DNA of 64,000 bases from Candidatus Diapherotrites archaeon (GCA_040755695.1 JBFMAK010000002.1:186001-250000), one strand, 5' to 3'; shown: positions 8,471 to 17,989, counted from the stretch's first letter. Made by a program: numbers and translations. The notes: generated from the sequence alone by a model not told the origin.

Positions 8471-9865
8471 TTAAAAATCAAATTCAAATCCCTTTAATTC
8501 CTTCAGCTTCTGCCTGAACAAGTCCTTTATTTCCTCAAGCCTTTCAGGAGTCTTTGCCTCAAACCTTAAAATCAGGGCCGGCTGAGTGTTTGAAGCCCTC
8601 ATTAAACCCCAGCCGTCAGAATACTGAACCCTGATTCCATCAATCTCAATTAATTCTACTCCCTTCTCTTTCCTGAAAGACTTCCTCAATTTTTCCACTG
8701 CCTCAAACTTTTTTTCGTCAGCGCAATTCACCCTTATCTCAGGAGTAGAAAAATATTTGGGGACATCAGCAAGCATTTCACTTAAACTCTTGTCAGAAAA
8801 GGAAAGCAGTTCAAGCAATTTGCAGGCAGCATAAATTGCATCGTCAAAGCCGTAATAATCATAAGCAAAAAAGGTGTGACCAGACATTTCACCCCCCAAA
8901 GGAATCTTTTCCTCCTGCATCTTCTGCTTTATGTAAGAATGACCTGTCCTGTACATTACAGGAATCCCCTTGTGGGCCTTAATGTCTTCAATCAAGGCCA
9001 TAGAGCATTTTACTTCAAACAAAATCTTTGAATTAGGCTTCTTTGCCAAGAGCTGCCTTGCAAGCAACAAAAGCACAATGTCTGCCTCAATCCTCTCGCC
9101 TTTTTCATTTATGACCCCAATCCTGTCAGCATCACCATCAAAAGCAATGCCTACATCAGCATTCTCGCTTATTACAGTGGACTTCAATTCCTCAACATAT
9201 TCTTTCACTACAGGGTCAGGCAGGTGATTAGGAAAAGTGCCGTCAGGCTCACAGTAAAGCTCTACAACCTCAAATCCTAATGAACGAAGAAGCCTTGGGG
9301 CAACAATTCCTGCTGTTCCATTGCCTGCATCAACAACAACCTTCAATTTCCTTTCATAATAAAACTTGTTCCTTAATTCATTCAAGTAAGGCTCAATAAT
9401 GTCCTTCTGCATAATAGAAGAATTTTCTTTCACTTTACGGAACTTCTTTGCTTCAATTAACTTCTTCACTTCCTGAATCTGCTTTCCAAATATGGGCCAT
9501 CTGTCAATACACATCTTAAAGCCGTTGAATTCAGGCGGGTTATGAGAGCCAGTGACTATTATTCCTCCATCAGCCTTGAAGTGTACAATAGCAAAATAAA
9601 AGAGTGGAACAGGAACAACTGAAACATCAATTACCTCAATTCCGGAAGAAAGGAGGCCTGAAATTACTGCTTTAGCATAAGACTCAGAGCTCGGCCTGTT
9701 GTCCCTTGCAACAATGAACTTGGGCTTTCCAAAGGAAAAGCCTTTGTGCTTGAAATAAAAGGCAGCAAAGCCTTTAGCAATCAATTCAGCAATTTCGGGG
9801 GAAAGGTCCCTGTCAACCAAACCCCTTACGTCATACTCCCTGAAAATAGAAGGATTAAGTTTCAT
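8471..9865 (-). CDS. manB: Phosphomannomutase/phosphoglucomutase
   Basis: 464 residues, normal for the alpha-D-phosphohexomutase family. The phosphoserine loop is VTGSHNPPEFNG, the magnesium loop is FDGDADRIG, the sugar-specificity loop is GGEMSGHTFF, and the phosphate-binding loop is RASNTQPALILRFE. It interconverts hexose 1- and 6-phosphates. GEMSG fits mannose/glucose substrates and does not point to glucosamine, so a bifunctional PMM/PGM feeding glycogen and glycan synthesis is likely. It converges with the debranching enzyme, the stop codons being three bases apart. Confidence 0.9.
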   Translation of the reverse strand: MKLNPSIFREYDVRGLVDRDLSPEIAELIAKGFAAFYFKHKGFSFGKPKFIVARDNRPSSESYAKAVISGLLSSGIEVIDVSVVPVPLFYFAIVHFKADGGIIVTGSHNPPEFNGFKMCIDRWPIFGKQIQEVKKLIEAKKFRKVKENSSIMQKDIIEPYLNELRNKFYYERKLKVVVDAGNGTAGIVAPRLLRSLGFEVVELYCEPDGTFPNHLPDPVVKEYVEELKSTVISENADVGIAFDGDADRIGVINEKGERIEADIVLLLLARQLLAKKPNSKILFEVKCSMALIEDIKAHKGIPVMYRTGHSYIKQKMQEEKIPLGGEMSGHTFFAYDYYGFDDAIYAACKLLELLSFSDKSLSEMLADVPKYFSTPEIRVNCADEKKFEAVEKLRKSFRKEKGVELIEIDGIRVQYSDGWGLMRASNTQPALILRFEAKTPERLEEIKDLFRQKLKELKGFEFDF

Positions 9866-9911
9866 AACACAAAACCATTAATCTTATTAAATGCAAAGTA
9901 ATTAAAGAATT

Positions 9912-10928
9912 ATGCAGGCAGGAAATCAAAGCAAAAATGAATTCCGCAAAGACTACTTATTGGACGAATGGGTTATAATTGCAGCCAACAGAGCTAAAAG
10001 GCCATCAGACCTGAAAGAAATAGAGCAAAGGAAAGAAGAAGACAAAAAGAATTATGATCCTCAATGCCCTTTCTGCCCAGGCAACGAAGCAATGACCCCG
10101 CCAGAAACATACAGGGCAGGAGGAGAAAAATGGGGCCTGAGGGTTTTCGGCAACAAGTTTGCAGCAGTAAGCCCAGAAACAAAAGCAGTAAAAGAAAAAA
10201 AAGACTTCTACGAAAACATTACTGCCTTCGGATACCATGAACTTGTAGTGGAAACACCAGACCACGGACAGGAATTCTACGATGAAAGCCCAGAACAGAT
10301 AACAGAGCTCTTCAAGTCATTCCAGAAAAGGACAGAAGCAATGAAGAAAAAAAACGGGGTGAAATACGTTTTATGCATAAAGAATTACGGGAGGGAATGC
10401 GGAGCATCATTAAGCCACACCCACGCGCAAATAATAACCTTTCCAATAATCCCTCACAGAATACAGCACGAACTGGACTCAGCAAAAGAATATTATAAGA
10501 AAAAGAAGAAATGCATTTACTGCGAGATAATAAAAAAAGAAATTCAGACAGAAAGAAGAATTTTTGACAAAAAGCACTTTGCAGTAATTGCACCTTACGC
10601 CTCAAAATGGCCTTATGAGAGCCTTATACTCACCAAAAAACATTATTCCTCGCTGCAGGAATTGAATGAAGAGGAATTAAGGGAGTTGGGTGGCACAGTG
10701 AAGGAGTTGTTCAGCAAATACTCTGAAATAATTAAAAGGCCTCCATTCAATTTCGTTCTCCATCAGAATTTAAGCAAGATTCCGCACTACCACTTTCACA
10801 TTGAAGTATACCCTAACGTGCACAAGGTTTGGGGAGGAGTGGAAAAAGGCGCAAGCATTGTATTGAACGAAGTGCCACCTGAAATGGCAGCAGGCTACCT
10901 GAGCGGCAGAACAAAAGACAATATTTAA
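9912..10928 (+). CDS. galT: Galactose-1-phosphate uridylyltransferase family (HIT superfamily)
   Basis: 338 residues. Early blocks EWVIIAANRAKRPSD and CPFCPGNE are typical of GalT (zinc ligands). The nucleophile histidine lies in the HIT-like motif SLSHTHAQIITFP, where GalT usually has HPHxQ. The second half carries HYHFHIEVYP. It would exchange UMP between UDP-glucose and a hexose 1-phosphate. In archaea this family may also use ADP or other nucleotide sugars, so it could supply the GT3 synthase downstream; that link is inference. Confidence 0.82.
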   Translation: MQAGNQSKNEFRKDYLLDEWVIIAANRAKRPSDLKEIEQRKEEDKKNYDPQCPFCPGNEAMTPPETYRAGGEKWGLRVFGNKFAAVSPETKAVKEKKDFYENITAFGYHELVVETPDHGQEFYDESPEQITELFKSFQKRTEAMKKKNGVKYVLCIKNYGRECGASLSHTHAQIITFPIIPHRIQHELDSAKEYYKKKKKCIYCEIIKKEIQTERRIFDKKHFAVIAPYASKWPYESLILTKKHYSSLQELNEEELRELGGTVKELFSKYSEIIKRPPFNFVLHQNLSKIPHYHFHIEVYPNVHKVWGGVEKGASIVLNEVPPEMAAGYLSGRTKDNI

Positions 10929-10947
10929 TTTAGTAGGTAATTAAATA

Positions 10948-11055
10948 ATGACCAAAGAAAAAGAAATGAAAAACTTTCATAAGTGGGAAATCAGAGGAGA
11001 AGACAGAAAAGCGAAAGAACGTATTAGATACCTCCAACAAAAAGGACTTCTTTAA
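10948..11055 (+). CDS. Small basic protein, 35 residues
   Basis: Short frame from ATG 10948 to TAA 11053-11055, encoding a highly charged peptide ending RIRYLQQKGLL. AGGT about ten bases before the ATG could be a ribosome binding site. It lies between the GalT-like gene and the glycogen synthase, both on this strand. Composition is protein-like, but such a short frame could be chance. No family recognised. Confidence 0.4.
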   Translation: MTKEKEMKNFHKWEIRGEDRKAKERIRYLQQKGLL

Positions 11056-11109
11056 AACAAATTTTACAAAAGTTTAAGAAAGCATTGAGTATAATATATA
11101 GGGCAAAAA

Positions 11110-12918
11110 ATGAACTCCAAAGAAGAATTGGCTGTAATAGAGGTAAGCTATGAGATAGGAAACAAGATTGGAGGAATACACACAGTGCTCAGCAGCAAGG
11201 CCCAGAAGATGAGGGAAAACCTGAAAGAATACCTTGCAATTGGGCCATACTACGAAAAAAAAGCGCAAGTGGAATTCGAAGAAAAAAAGCCTGACGCAAA
11301 ACTGCAGAAGATATTCACTGAAACAGAAAGAGAGTCAGGAGTGAAATGCTATTACGGGCAATGGATTGCAGCAGGCCACACGGAATGCATTCTTGTAGAT
11401 TTCAGCTCTTTGAAAGGACAAGCAAACCAAATAAAAAAAGAATTATGGGACTCATTCAAAATAGACTCCTATGTTTCGGACGACTGGTTCAATGAACCCA
11501 TTGTGTGGGGCAGGGCAACAGGAATACTCATAGAAAAAATCATCAAGCACGACTACTCTAATGAAACAAAAGTAATAGTGCACTTGCATGAATGGCTGAG
11601 CGGAGCAGCACTCCTTTACCTCAAAGAAAAAAAAGTCAAAGCAAAAACAGTATTCACAACCCACGCAACAGTCTTAGGAAGGACAATAGCAGAAACCAAA
11701 AGAGAAGACTTATACGAATTAATAGAAGAAGGCTTCAAGGAAAAAAAGCCTGCAGGAAACGAGCTGGCGTACAATTACGGAGTGCAAGCAAAGCATTTAA
11801 CAGAAAAAGCCTGCGCCTTAAATGCGAACGTCTTCAGTGCAGTGAGCGAGGCAGTGTCAAAAGAAGCAGAATTCATTCTGGGAAAAAAGCCTGATGCAAT
11901 TCTTCCAAACGGACTGGACATGGAGCAGTTCCCGATAATGGAAGACCTCTCCATACTACACAGGCAGTACAGGAACAGGATCAGGGCCTTTGTGGAAGCA
12001 TACTTCAGCCCTTACTATAATATTGAAGTCGAAAACAGCTTATTCTACTTCATTGCAGGCAGATATGAATTCCACAACAAAGGCATTGACTTGTTTATTG
12101 ACGCATTAGGGGAATTGAACAAGAAATTAAAAGAAGAGAAGACAGAGAAAACAATTGTTGCATTCGTATGGATTGCAGCAGACATTAATTCAAGAAACCA
12201 GACAGTAATGGAAAACCTGGCATTATATCAAATGATAGAAGACGCATTAGAACAAGAAACACCAAAAGTGCAAAGGCAGATATTTGAGGCAATAGTGCAA
12301 GGAAAAGACTTGAACAAGAGTGCTTTATTTGAAGAAGAATTTTTGGACAACATAAAGAAAATTGTTTTAAGGTTCAGGAGCCACAGAGGACAAATGCCCC
12401 CAATATGCGCATTCAATGTAGACGAAAGGGATGATATCATTCAGTCAATAAAAAGAAATGAGCTCCTTAACAGAGAGGAAGACAGGGTGAAAGTAATATT
12501 CTATCCAACCTACTTGAGCCCAGCAGACGGCCTGATAGGACTGAATTATTATCCCGCAATAATAGGCTCGCACTTGGGCGTATTCCCCTCATACTACGAG
12601 CCATGGGGTTACACCCCTTTAGAAACAGCTGCCCTCGCTGTGCCTTCAGTCACAACAGACTTAGCGGGGTTCGGTCAATTCATTGAAGAAACACAGAAAA
12701 AGAAAATCAAGGGGGCAATTGAAGTGCTTCACAGGAGAGGAAAGACAAGAAAAGAAGAAACAATGGAATTAGTGCACTTAATGCACTCCATCTTCAAGAT
12801 GAGCAAGCAGGAGAGAATGGACAGAAAGATTGCAGCAAAAGAGCTTGCCTCGCTTGCAGACTGGAGCAAACTCATACACAATTACCTGCACGCATACGAA
12901 TTAGCTTTAAGCAAATAA
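11110..12918 (+). CDS. Glycogen synthase of the eukaryotic type (GT3)
   Basis: 602 residues. The N-terminus has EVSYEIGNKIGGIHTVLSSKA, cut here to its core: a YEIGNKIGGIHTVL stretch, which is the donor-site signature of GT3 glycogen synthases and differs from the bacterial GlgA KxGGLGDV motif. Near the C-terminus, EPWGYTPLETAALAVPS is the GT3 acceptor/donor block with its E-x7-E glutamates, followed by TTDLAGFGQF. It should extend an alpha-1,4-glucan from a nucleotide glucose. A GT3 enzyme in an archaeon is uncommon. The debranching enzyme, mutase and GH57 genes nearby support glycogen metabolism. Confidence 0.85.
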   Translation: MNSKEELAVIEVSYEIGNKIGGIHTVLSSKAQKMRENLKEYLAIGPYYEKKAQVEFEEKKPDAKLQKIFTETERESGVKCYYGQWIAAGHTECILVDFSSLKGQANQIKKELWDSFKIDSYVSDDWFNEPIVWGRATGILIEKIIKHDYSNETKVIVHLHEWLSGAALLYLKEKKVKAKTVFTTHATVLGRTIAETKREDLYELIEEGFKEKKPAGNELAYNYGVQAKHLTEKACALNANVFSAVSEAVSKEAEFILGKKPDAILPNGLDMEQFPIMEDLSILHRQYRNRIRAFVEAYFSPYYNIEVENSLFYFIAGRYEFHNKGIDLFIDALGELNKKLKEEKTEKTIVAFVWIAADINSRNQTVMENLALYQMIEDALEQETPKVQRQIFEAIVQGKDLNKSALFEEEFLDNIKKIVLRFRSHRGQMPPICAFNVDERDDIIQSIKRNELLNREEDRVKVIFYPTYLSPADGLIGLNYYPAIIGSHLGVFPSYYEPWGYTPLETAALAVPSVTTDLAGFGQFIEETQKKKIKGAIEVLHRRGKTRKEETMELVHLMHSIFKMSKQERMDRKIAAKELASLADWSKLIHNYLHAYELALSK

Positions 12919-12965
12919 ATAACCAGAATTAAGAATAAAATATAAAAGAAAGAAAAAGGAAAAAA

Positions 12966-13160
12966 TTATTCTGTCAGGAAGAACCTGTTGCCGTTGATGC
13001 CTATCTTGCCTTCTCTTGCAAGCCAGCCTAAAGCGCCGTAAACGTGCTCTGCCCTCAGCTTTGTTGCCTTTCCTATGTCGTGCACTGTCATTGACTTCTT
13101 GTCTTTCAGGGCGCCCCACACAATTCCTGCCTTAGAGCCGAAAAATTCATTTGAATTCAT
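12966..13160 (-). CDS. Winged-helix protein, DUF2582 family
   Basis: 64 residues from the ATG at 13158-13160, preceded by GAGGTGA at eight bases; a GTG four codons upstream falls within that signal and is less likely. The pattern AGIVWGALKD...MTVHDIGKATKL...YGALGWLAREGKI matches the small DUF2582 winged-helix family found in archaea and bacteria. Probably a DNA- or protein-binding regulator. Targets unknown. Confidence 0.75.
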   Translation of the reverse strand: MNSNEFFGSKAGIVWGALKDKKSMTVHDIGKATKLRAEHVYGALGWLAREGKIGINGNRFFLTE

Positions 13161-13267
13161 TTTGCTTTTCACCTCTTTTCTTTCATTACAACAAAAAAAA
13201 AAAATTCATAATTAATAGGGATAACAGTTTTATAAGCTTTATGTAAAATTAATTAATTTGATGCAAA

Positions 13268-14134
13268 ATGCCAATTGAAAAGCTTTTTTTTATTGATGTT
13301 GATGGGGTCCTAACAAAAGGGAAAGACCCTAAAATCAATGAAAGAGCAGTTCAGGCAGTGGCAAGGCTTGCAAATAAAGGCTACAGGGTCGCATTCATTA
13401 CGGGAAGGAGCGGTCCATGGATTGAAGGAGACATAGGGGGAAGAGAAGAAGCATTAATGCCGGCACTCAAAAAATTTGGCATTGAAAAAAAAGTTCTTGT
13501 TTTCTGCGAGGACGGCTTTTACTTATGGCACAAAAAAAAGCCATTATACGACCCCACAGCCCAACCTCACCTGAACAGCTTTTTTAGGGCAAGAGAAATA
13601 CTTTCAAAAGAAATAGAAAAAGACCTCAAGAAAAACAAGGTAAGAACAAAAGATGCAACCTGTGAATCCCAAGGAAAATTTATTCAGAACAGGTTTGAGT
13701 TTGCAAACGGAGAAAAAAAAGAGGACTTGGTGAACTCAATTAATGGAACAGTCCAAAGGCTCAAAAAAGATGGAGTGCTTGACCAGAAAATAAGCTATAT
13801 TGAAGTCACCAGGAATGGCGTTAATGTTTTCCCTCAAATTCTCTCAAAAGCAAATGCAGCAAGGCAGGCATTAAAATACTGGGGCCTTAAAAGAAATTTT
13901 ACTGGAAGGGCGTACGGCGACAGGATAAGAGACTACAAGATGGCTTTAGGCACAAAAATAAAATTCATTAGAATTGAAGACCCAGAGCAATTCATCAAAG
14001 AATTGAAATTCATTGAACTGAAAATTCAAGCAAGAAAAATAAAAGGCTCTTGGGCAAGAATTAAGAGAACTTTCCCCCAAAAAATCAGGAAAAAAGCCAA
14101 ACAATTCTTAGGGATTAAAAGAATTCCTCATTAA
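13268..14134 (+). CDS. HAD-superfamily (type IIB) sugar-phosphatase-like protein
   Basis: 288 residues. HAD motif I is DVDGVLT (residues ~10-16) with both catalytic aspartates, motif II is FITGRSG, and a late AYGDRIRDYKMA block takes the place of motif IV. The cap insertion is of the Cof/trehalose-phosphatase type. It likely hydrolyses a phosphosugar; its place among glycan genes supports that. The C-terminal ~40 residues are unusually basic. Confidence 0.75.
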   Translation: MPIEKLFFIDVDGVLTKGKDPKINERAVQAVARLANKGYRVAFITGRSGPWIEGDIGGREEALMPALKKFGIEKKVLVFCEDGFYLWHKKKPLYDPTAQPHLNSFFRAREILSKEIEKDLKKNKVRTKDATCESQGKFIQNRFEFANGEKKEDLVNSINGTVQRLKKDGVLDQKISYIEVTRNGVNVFPQILSKANAARQALKYWGLKRNFTGRAYGDRIRDYKMALGTKIKFIRIEDPEQFIKELKFIELKIQARKIKGSWARIKRTFPQKIRKKAKQFLGIKRIPH

Positions 14135-14143
14135 TACTTCAAA

Positions 14144-15364
14144 TCAATTCCTTCCAAGCAATTTAGCCCAAAAGCCCTGGGGCTTCACTTTCTCGTGGGT
14201 CAACTGCTGTTTAAGGTCAGACAAACAGTTCATGTAATTCAGGAAGGCATCATAAGGAGAAGAATAAGGATTAAAGTATTTATGGACGTCACCGTCAGCA
14301 AACCATTTAGTGCACATGTAATAAAAGTGGTCGCTTATGCCCAGCTTCCTCCAGGAATCAATCAAGGAAGAATTCCTTGAATTAACTGCATTTAATTCAA
14401 TGGATTTCAATTCAGCGAAAGCCTGCCTCTGCATTTCATTCTCAAGCCAGGCAGAAAGGTCTCTGTGCACGTCAGCCCAAGAAGCAGTGTAAGGAACATC
14501 GAATTCACCAACAGGCTTATACTTCTCAAGAATCTCTGAAGCAGTGCAGAACTCCAAGTTCTTGTACTTCAATGCCTCTGCTGGCAGGTGGTCAAGAAAA
14601 TCAAATATGCCTGTCTCAGGCCACTGGTGCTCTCCAAAAGTCTCGTAATCCATGAACAAGTTAATGTTTGTCCCGTCACAGGCAGAAAGCCAGGAAGCAT
14701 ACTTGTCTGCAGTCAAAGGCCACTCGCTCCAGTCCCTAGTAGAAAACCGGAAAGCAATGTCGTCTGAAAGCTTGTAATTCCTTAATAAGGTTTTAATCTT
14801 TGAGCCCTTTGCAGTGTAAAGATGATTAGGAGACCTCCAGGCAAGCACATTAGACAAGCCCTCAGAAATAATTGCATTATAGCCTAATTCTCCTGCAATC
14901 CTTGCAATGTCATTGGAGTACATTGCCTCAGTGTTCCTGAATACCTTAGGTTTTACACCGAAAAGCTCTTTGAACTTCTTTGAATGCAATTCTATTTGCG
15001 CCTTGAATTCTTTTTCTGAGATTAAATAAGCAAGAGAATGATAGTATGTTTCATCAAACAATTCCACATTGCCAGTGTCCACTAAAGCCTTAAAGGAATC
15101 AATTATTTTGGGATTGAATTCAGCTAACTGGTCCAAAAGAATGCCTGTAATGCTGAAGCAGAACTTGAACCTTCCATTATGCCTTTCAATCAATTCAAGC
15201 AATTTCCTGTTTGTGGGCTCATAGCATTTCCTTATTATCCTCCCCAAATAGAAATTGTTTGCATTCACATCAAAGTAATCATGGTTCTTTCCTATATCAA
15301 AGAAACTGTACTTCCTCAGCCTGCAAGGCTGATGCACATGAAAATACAAGCAAATTGACGGCAT
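14144..15364 (-). CDS. Glycoside hydrolase family 57 (alpha-amylase/glucanotransferase-like)
   Basis: 406 residues. It begins with the GH57 hallmark YFHVHQPCRLR. The nucleophile glutamate is expected in VFRNTEAMYSND, and the acid/base region is FMDYETFGEHQ. It acts on alpha-glucans, as hydrolase or 4-alpha-glucanotransferase; sequence alone does not separate these. No signal peptide, so it is cytoplasmic. It follows the glycosyltransferase at 15386 on the same strand, 21 bases apart, likely one transcript. Confidence 0.88.
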   Translation of the reverse strand: MPSICLYFHVHQPCRLRKYSFFDIGKNHDYFDVNANNFYLGRIIRKCYEPTNRKLLELIERHNGRFKFCFSITGILLDQLAEFNPKIIDSFKALVDTGNVELFDETYYHSLAYLISEKEFKAQIELHSKKFKELFGVKPKVFRNTEAMYSNDIARIAGELGYNAIISEGLSNVLAWRSPNHLYTAKGSKIKTLLRNYKLSDDIAFRFSTRDWSEWPLTADKYASWLSACDGTNINLFMDYETFGEHQWPETGIFDFLDHLPAEALKYKNLEFCTASEILEKYKPVGEFDVPYTASWADVHRDLSAWLENEMQRQAFAELKSIELNAVNSRNSSLIDSWRKLGISDHFYYMCTKWFADGDVHKYFNPYSSPYDAFLNYMNCLSDLKQQLTHEKVKPQGFWAKLLGRN

Positions 15365-15385
15365 TCATTAACCCCCAAATCATAA

Positions 15386-16597
15386 TTAATTAATTACTTC
15401 CTTGTACACGTTAATGCAGTTTTCTGCTACCTCATCCCACGAGAATTTCTGCACTTCATGGAAGCCGTTCTGGCTCATTGAATTCTTCAAGGCATTGTAG
15501 TGCAGTACCCCCAAAATCTTGTTTGCTAATTCATCTGAATCCCAGAAGTCAGCCTTCATGCAGTTCTGGACGACCTCAGCAACCCCAGCCTGCTTTGAAA
15601 TAATTACTGGGGTATGAGAAGCCATTGCCTCCAAAGCTGTAAGGCCGAAAGGCTCTGCAACAGAAGGCATTACATAAACATCAGCAGAAGAATAATACTT
15701 TTGGACATCCTCCCTGAAGCCTGCAAAAACAATCTTATCAATTATGCGCATTGCAATTGCTTTATTGATTAATTGGGGCAGCATGTCCCCATTCCCCACA
15801 ACAACGAATTTAACATTAGGGTCAATCTTCAGCACCCTGTAAGCAGCCTCCAAAAACCAGTCAGGACCCTTCTGGATTGTAAGCCTGCCCAAAAACAAAA
15901 CAATCTTTTCTTTCACTCCAACCTTAGGTTTGTCTTTCAAAACATAATGCTCTTTATCCAAGCCATTGTACACAACCCTGATTTTTTCTTCCGGTATGTT
16001 GTACCGTTCAATCAACTGGTTCTTCATGTAATTGCTGATAGTAATGACCTTGTCTGCTTCATGAAGGCCTCTCCTCTCAATTTCTTTTATATTGTGATTC
16101 GGGTTTAATGAACCTGTCCTGTCGTATTCTGTTGAATGAATTGTTACAACCAAAGGCTTTCTCTTGATTTTTTTGAGTAGGATGCCTGCGGGATAAGTCA
16201 TCCAGTCATGGCAGTGAATTAGATCGCAGGCCTCGCCCTTGACCTTGTGCACTGAAGCAACAGTGTAATCCCTGACCTTAGAGAAAAAGTCAAGGCCGTA
16301 GGCCTGCTTGCTTGAACCAACTTTTGAACCAGCTGAATGAGAAGTGCTTAATTCAATTGAAGGATTGTAAGGTGTTAAATCAAAACCCTTTATGTCAAAG
16401 AGTTTAACGTGAGAGTAACTGCCGTCAGCCTGAACCACATTAACAAAGCCAGGCTTTATTTCCATTCCAGTGTGAGGCATTACAAAGGTTACTTTCACGT
16501 TCTTATGGAACAATGCCTTGGTGAAGCCATATAAGTAAGTGCCTAAGCCGCCTGACTTGAATGGAGGAAACTCCCATCCAAACATCAGTACCTTCAT
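15386..16597 (-). CDS. GT4/GT5-like glycosyltransferase (glycogen synthase-like)
   Basis: 403 residues from ATG 16595-16597, with AGGTG eight bases upstream. The N-terminal domain opens MKVLMFGWEFPPFKSGGLGTY-like, with the GGLG donor loop; the C-terminal domain has VVVGNGDMLP and the E-x7-E motif in EPFGLTALEAMA. This is the GT-B fold of the GT4/GT5 clan, and the GWEFPP start resembles archaeal glycogen or maltooligosyl synthases. It probably transfers glucose to an alpha-glucan along with the GH57 partner downstream. It is distinct from the GT3 synthase at 11110. Confidence 0.82.
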   Translation of the reverse strand: MKVLMFGWEFPPFKSGGLGTYLYGFTKALFHKNVKVTFVMPHTGMEIKPGFVNVVQADGSYSHVKLFDIKGFDLTPYNPSIELSTSHSAGSKVGSSKQAYGLDFFSKVRDYTVASVHKVKGEACDLIHCHDWMTYPAGILLKKIKRKPLVVTIHSTEYDRTGSLNPNHNIKEIERRGLHEADKVITISNYMKNQLIERYNIPEEKIRVVYNGLDKEHYVLKDKPKVGVKEKIVLFLGRLTIQKGPDWFLEAAYRVLKIDPNVKFVVVGNGDMLPQLINKAIAMRIIDKIVFAGFREDVQKYYSSADVYVMPSVAEPFGLTALEAMASHTPVIISKQAGVAEVVQNCMKADFWDSDELANKILGVLHYNALKNSMSQNGFHEVQKFSWDEVAENCINVYKEVIN

Positions 16598-16777
16598 TGT
16601 TCCCACACCTAGGTAAACCTGTGCTGAGCAATTCATTCTGGCCAGAATTGCTAGTTCAAAAAATATTGGTTCAATTCTATAATAGCATTACCAGAATTTA
16701 AATTTAACCCTGAAAGTTCACGGGAGATGCACTCTTTAGAAACTATTTAAAAAAAGCTTTTAACATTAATTAAAAGC

Positions 16778-17935
16778 ATGGAAGTTAACGCAATTTATGA
16801 AGGAGACAATCTGGAGATCTTGAGCAAGTTTTCAGATAAAAGTGTAGACTTAATTTATGCTGACCCGCCTTTTTTTTCTAATAAACATTATGAAGTTATT
16901 TGGAATAACGGTGCTGAAAAAAGGGCATATAAAGACAGATGGCTTGGCGGAATAGAACATTATATTTCTTGGATGGAACCAAGAATAAGAGAATGCCAGA
17001 GGGTTTTGAAAGACAGGGGAAGCATGTATTTACATTGTGATTGGCACGCAAATGCACACCTACGAATTTTAATGGATAAAATTTTCGGGAAAAACAATTT
17101 TGTAAATGAAATAATCTGGAGATATAGAAGATGGCCTTCAAAGCAAAATGCTTTCCAAAGAATGCATGACACTATTTTATTTTATAGAAAAAATAATAAA
17201 AAAGAATTTCAAATGTGGAAACAACAATATGAAGATTTATTGGAATCCAGCAAAAAGCAATGGAAAGGAAAATTAAGAGTTGACAGAAAAAGTGATAAAG
17301 GAACAAGATTTAGTGAAACTTTGGGTAAAAAATCACCTGGTGTTCCAATGGCTGATGTTTGGGAAATTTCTCAAATAACAGCTCCTTTCTCAGAATATTT
17401 AGGTTACCCGACTCAAAAACCAGAAGCTCTTTTGGAAAGAATTATTAAAGCAAGTTCAAACAATGAAGATATTATTTTGGACCCCTTTTGTGGTTGTGGG
17501 ACAACAATAGTTGTTGCTCAAAAACTTGGCAGAAAATGGATTGGAATTAATGTAAGCCCCACTGCCTGCAAATTAATGAAAAAAAGAATGCAAAAAGAAT
17601 GTTATGTTAATGCTAATTTAATAACCGGAAAAGTGGATTTAAACTATATAAAAAATCTCGAACCCTTCGAGTTTCAAAACTGGGTTGTTACAAGCAAGTT
17701 TCTTGGAAAAGTCAGTGACAGAAAAAGCAGCGATATGGGAATTGACGGTTTCACCCCACAAATTGCAGGGGGTTATCCTATTCAAGTCAAGCAAAGCGAA
17801 AATATTGGAAGGAATATAATAAACAATTTTGAAACAGCAATGAGAAGAATAAAGAAAAACAAAGGATATGTTGTTGCATATTCTTTTGGGAAAGGAGCCT
17901 ACGAAGAAGTAGCACGAGCAAAAAACCAAGAATGA
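16778..17935 (+). CDS. DNA methyltransferase fused to a nuclease-like domain, C-terminus cut by TGA
   Basis: 385 residues. Motif IV DPPF is at residues 29-32 and motif I DPFCGCGT at ~235, the order of beta-class amino-methyltransferases (N6-adenine or N4-cytosine). After the methylase, residues ~290-385 carry GIDG (Asp ~323) and IQVKQ (~336), the spacing of a PD-(D/E)xK/Mrr-like nuclease site with Gln in place of Glu. It may be a one-gene modification-restriction enzyme. TGA at 17933-17935 ends it, but the frame continues 17 sense codons to TAA with family-like sequence (LEIVLRTIKELL). T-rich codon use unlike its neighbours suggests acquisition. Confidence 0.8.
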   Translation: MEVNAIYEGDNLEILSKFSDKSVDLIYADPPFFSNKHYEVIWNNGAEKRAYKDRWLGGIEHYISWMEPRIRECQRVLKDRGSMYLHCDWHANAHLRILMDKIFGKNNFVNEIIWRYRRWPSKQNAFQRMHDTILFYRKNNKKEFQMWKQQYEDLLESSKKQWKGKLRVDRKSDKGTRFSETLGKKSPGVPMADVWEISQITAPFSEYLGYPTQKPEALLERIIKASSNNEDIILDPFCGCGTTIVVAQKLGRKWIGINVSPTACKLMKKRMQKECYVNANLITGKVDLNYIKNLEPFEFQNWVVTSKFLGKVSDRKSSDMGIDGFTPQIAGGYPIQVKQSENIGRNIINNFETAMRRIKKNKGYVVAYSFGKGAYEEVARAKNQE

Positions 17936-17989
17936 CTAGAAATCGTTTTGCGGACAATAAAAGAATTGCTTGAAGGGAAGATTGAATAA
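17936..17989 (+). pseudogene. Detached C-terminal codons of the methyltransferase-nuclease
   Basis: Directly in frame after the TGA at 17933-17935 come CTA to GAA and then TAA at 17987-17989, encoding LEIVLRTIKELLEGKIE. This amphipathic helix reads as the natural end of the preceding protein (EEVARAKNQE-x-LEIVLRT), with the stop in place of what is plausibly GGA (Gly). A single-base nonsense mutation or an assembly error would explain it. The loss of 18 residues may or may not inactivate the enzyme. Confidence 0.6.

Noticed and set aside
15773-16108. Antisense frame within the GT4/GT5-like gene
   Set aside because: No ribosome binding site, and the minus strand has the complete glycosyltransferase.
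17933-17935. TGA recoded as an amino acid
   Set aside because: TGA ends several intact genes in the window (e.g. the debranching enzyme and purF), so a local mutation or error is simpler.
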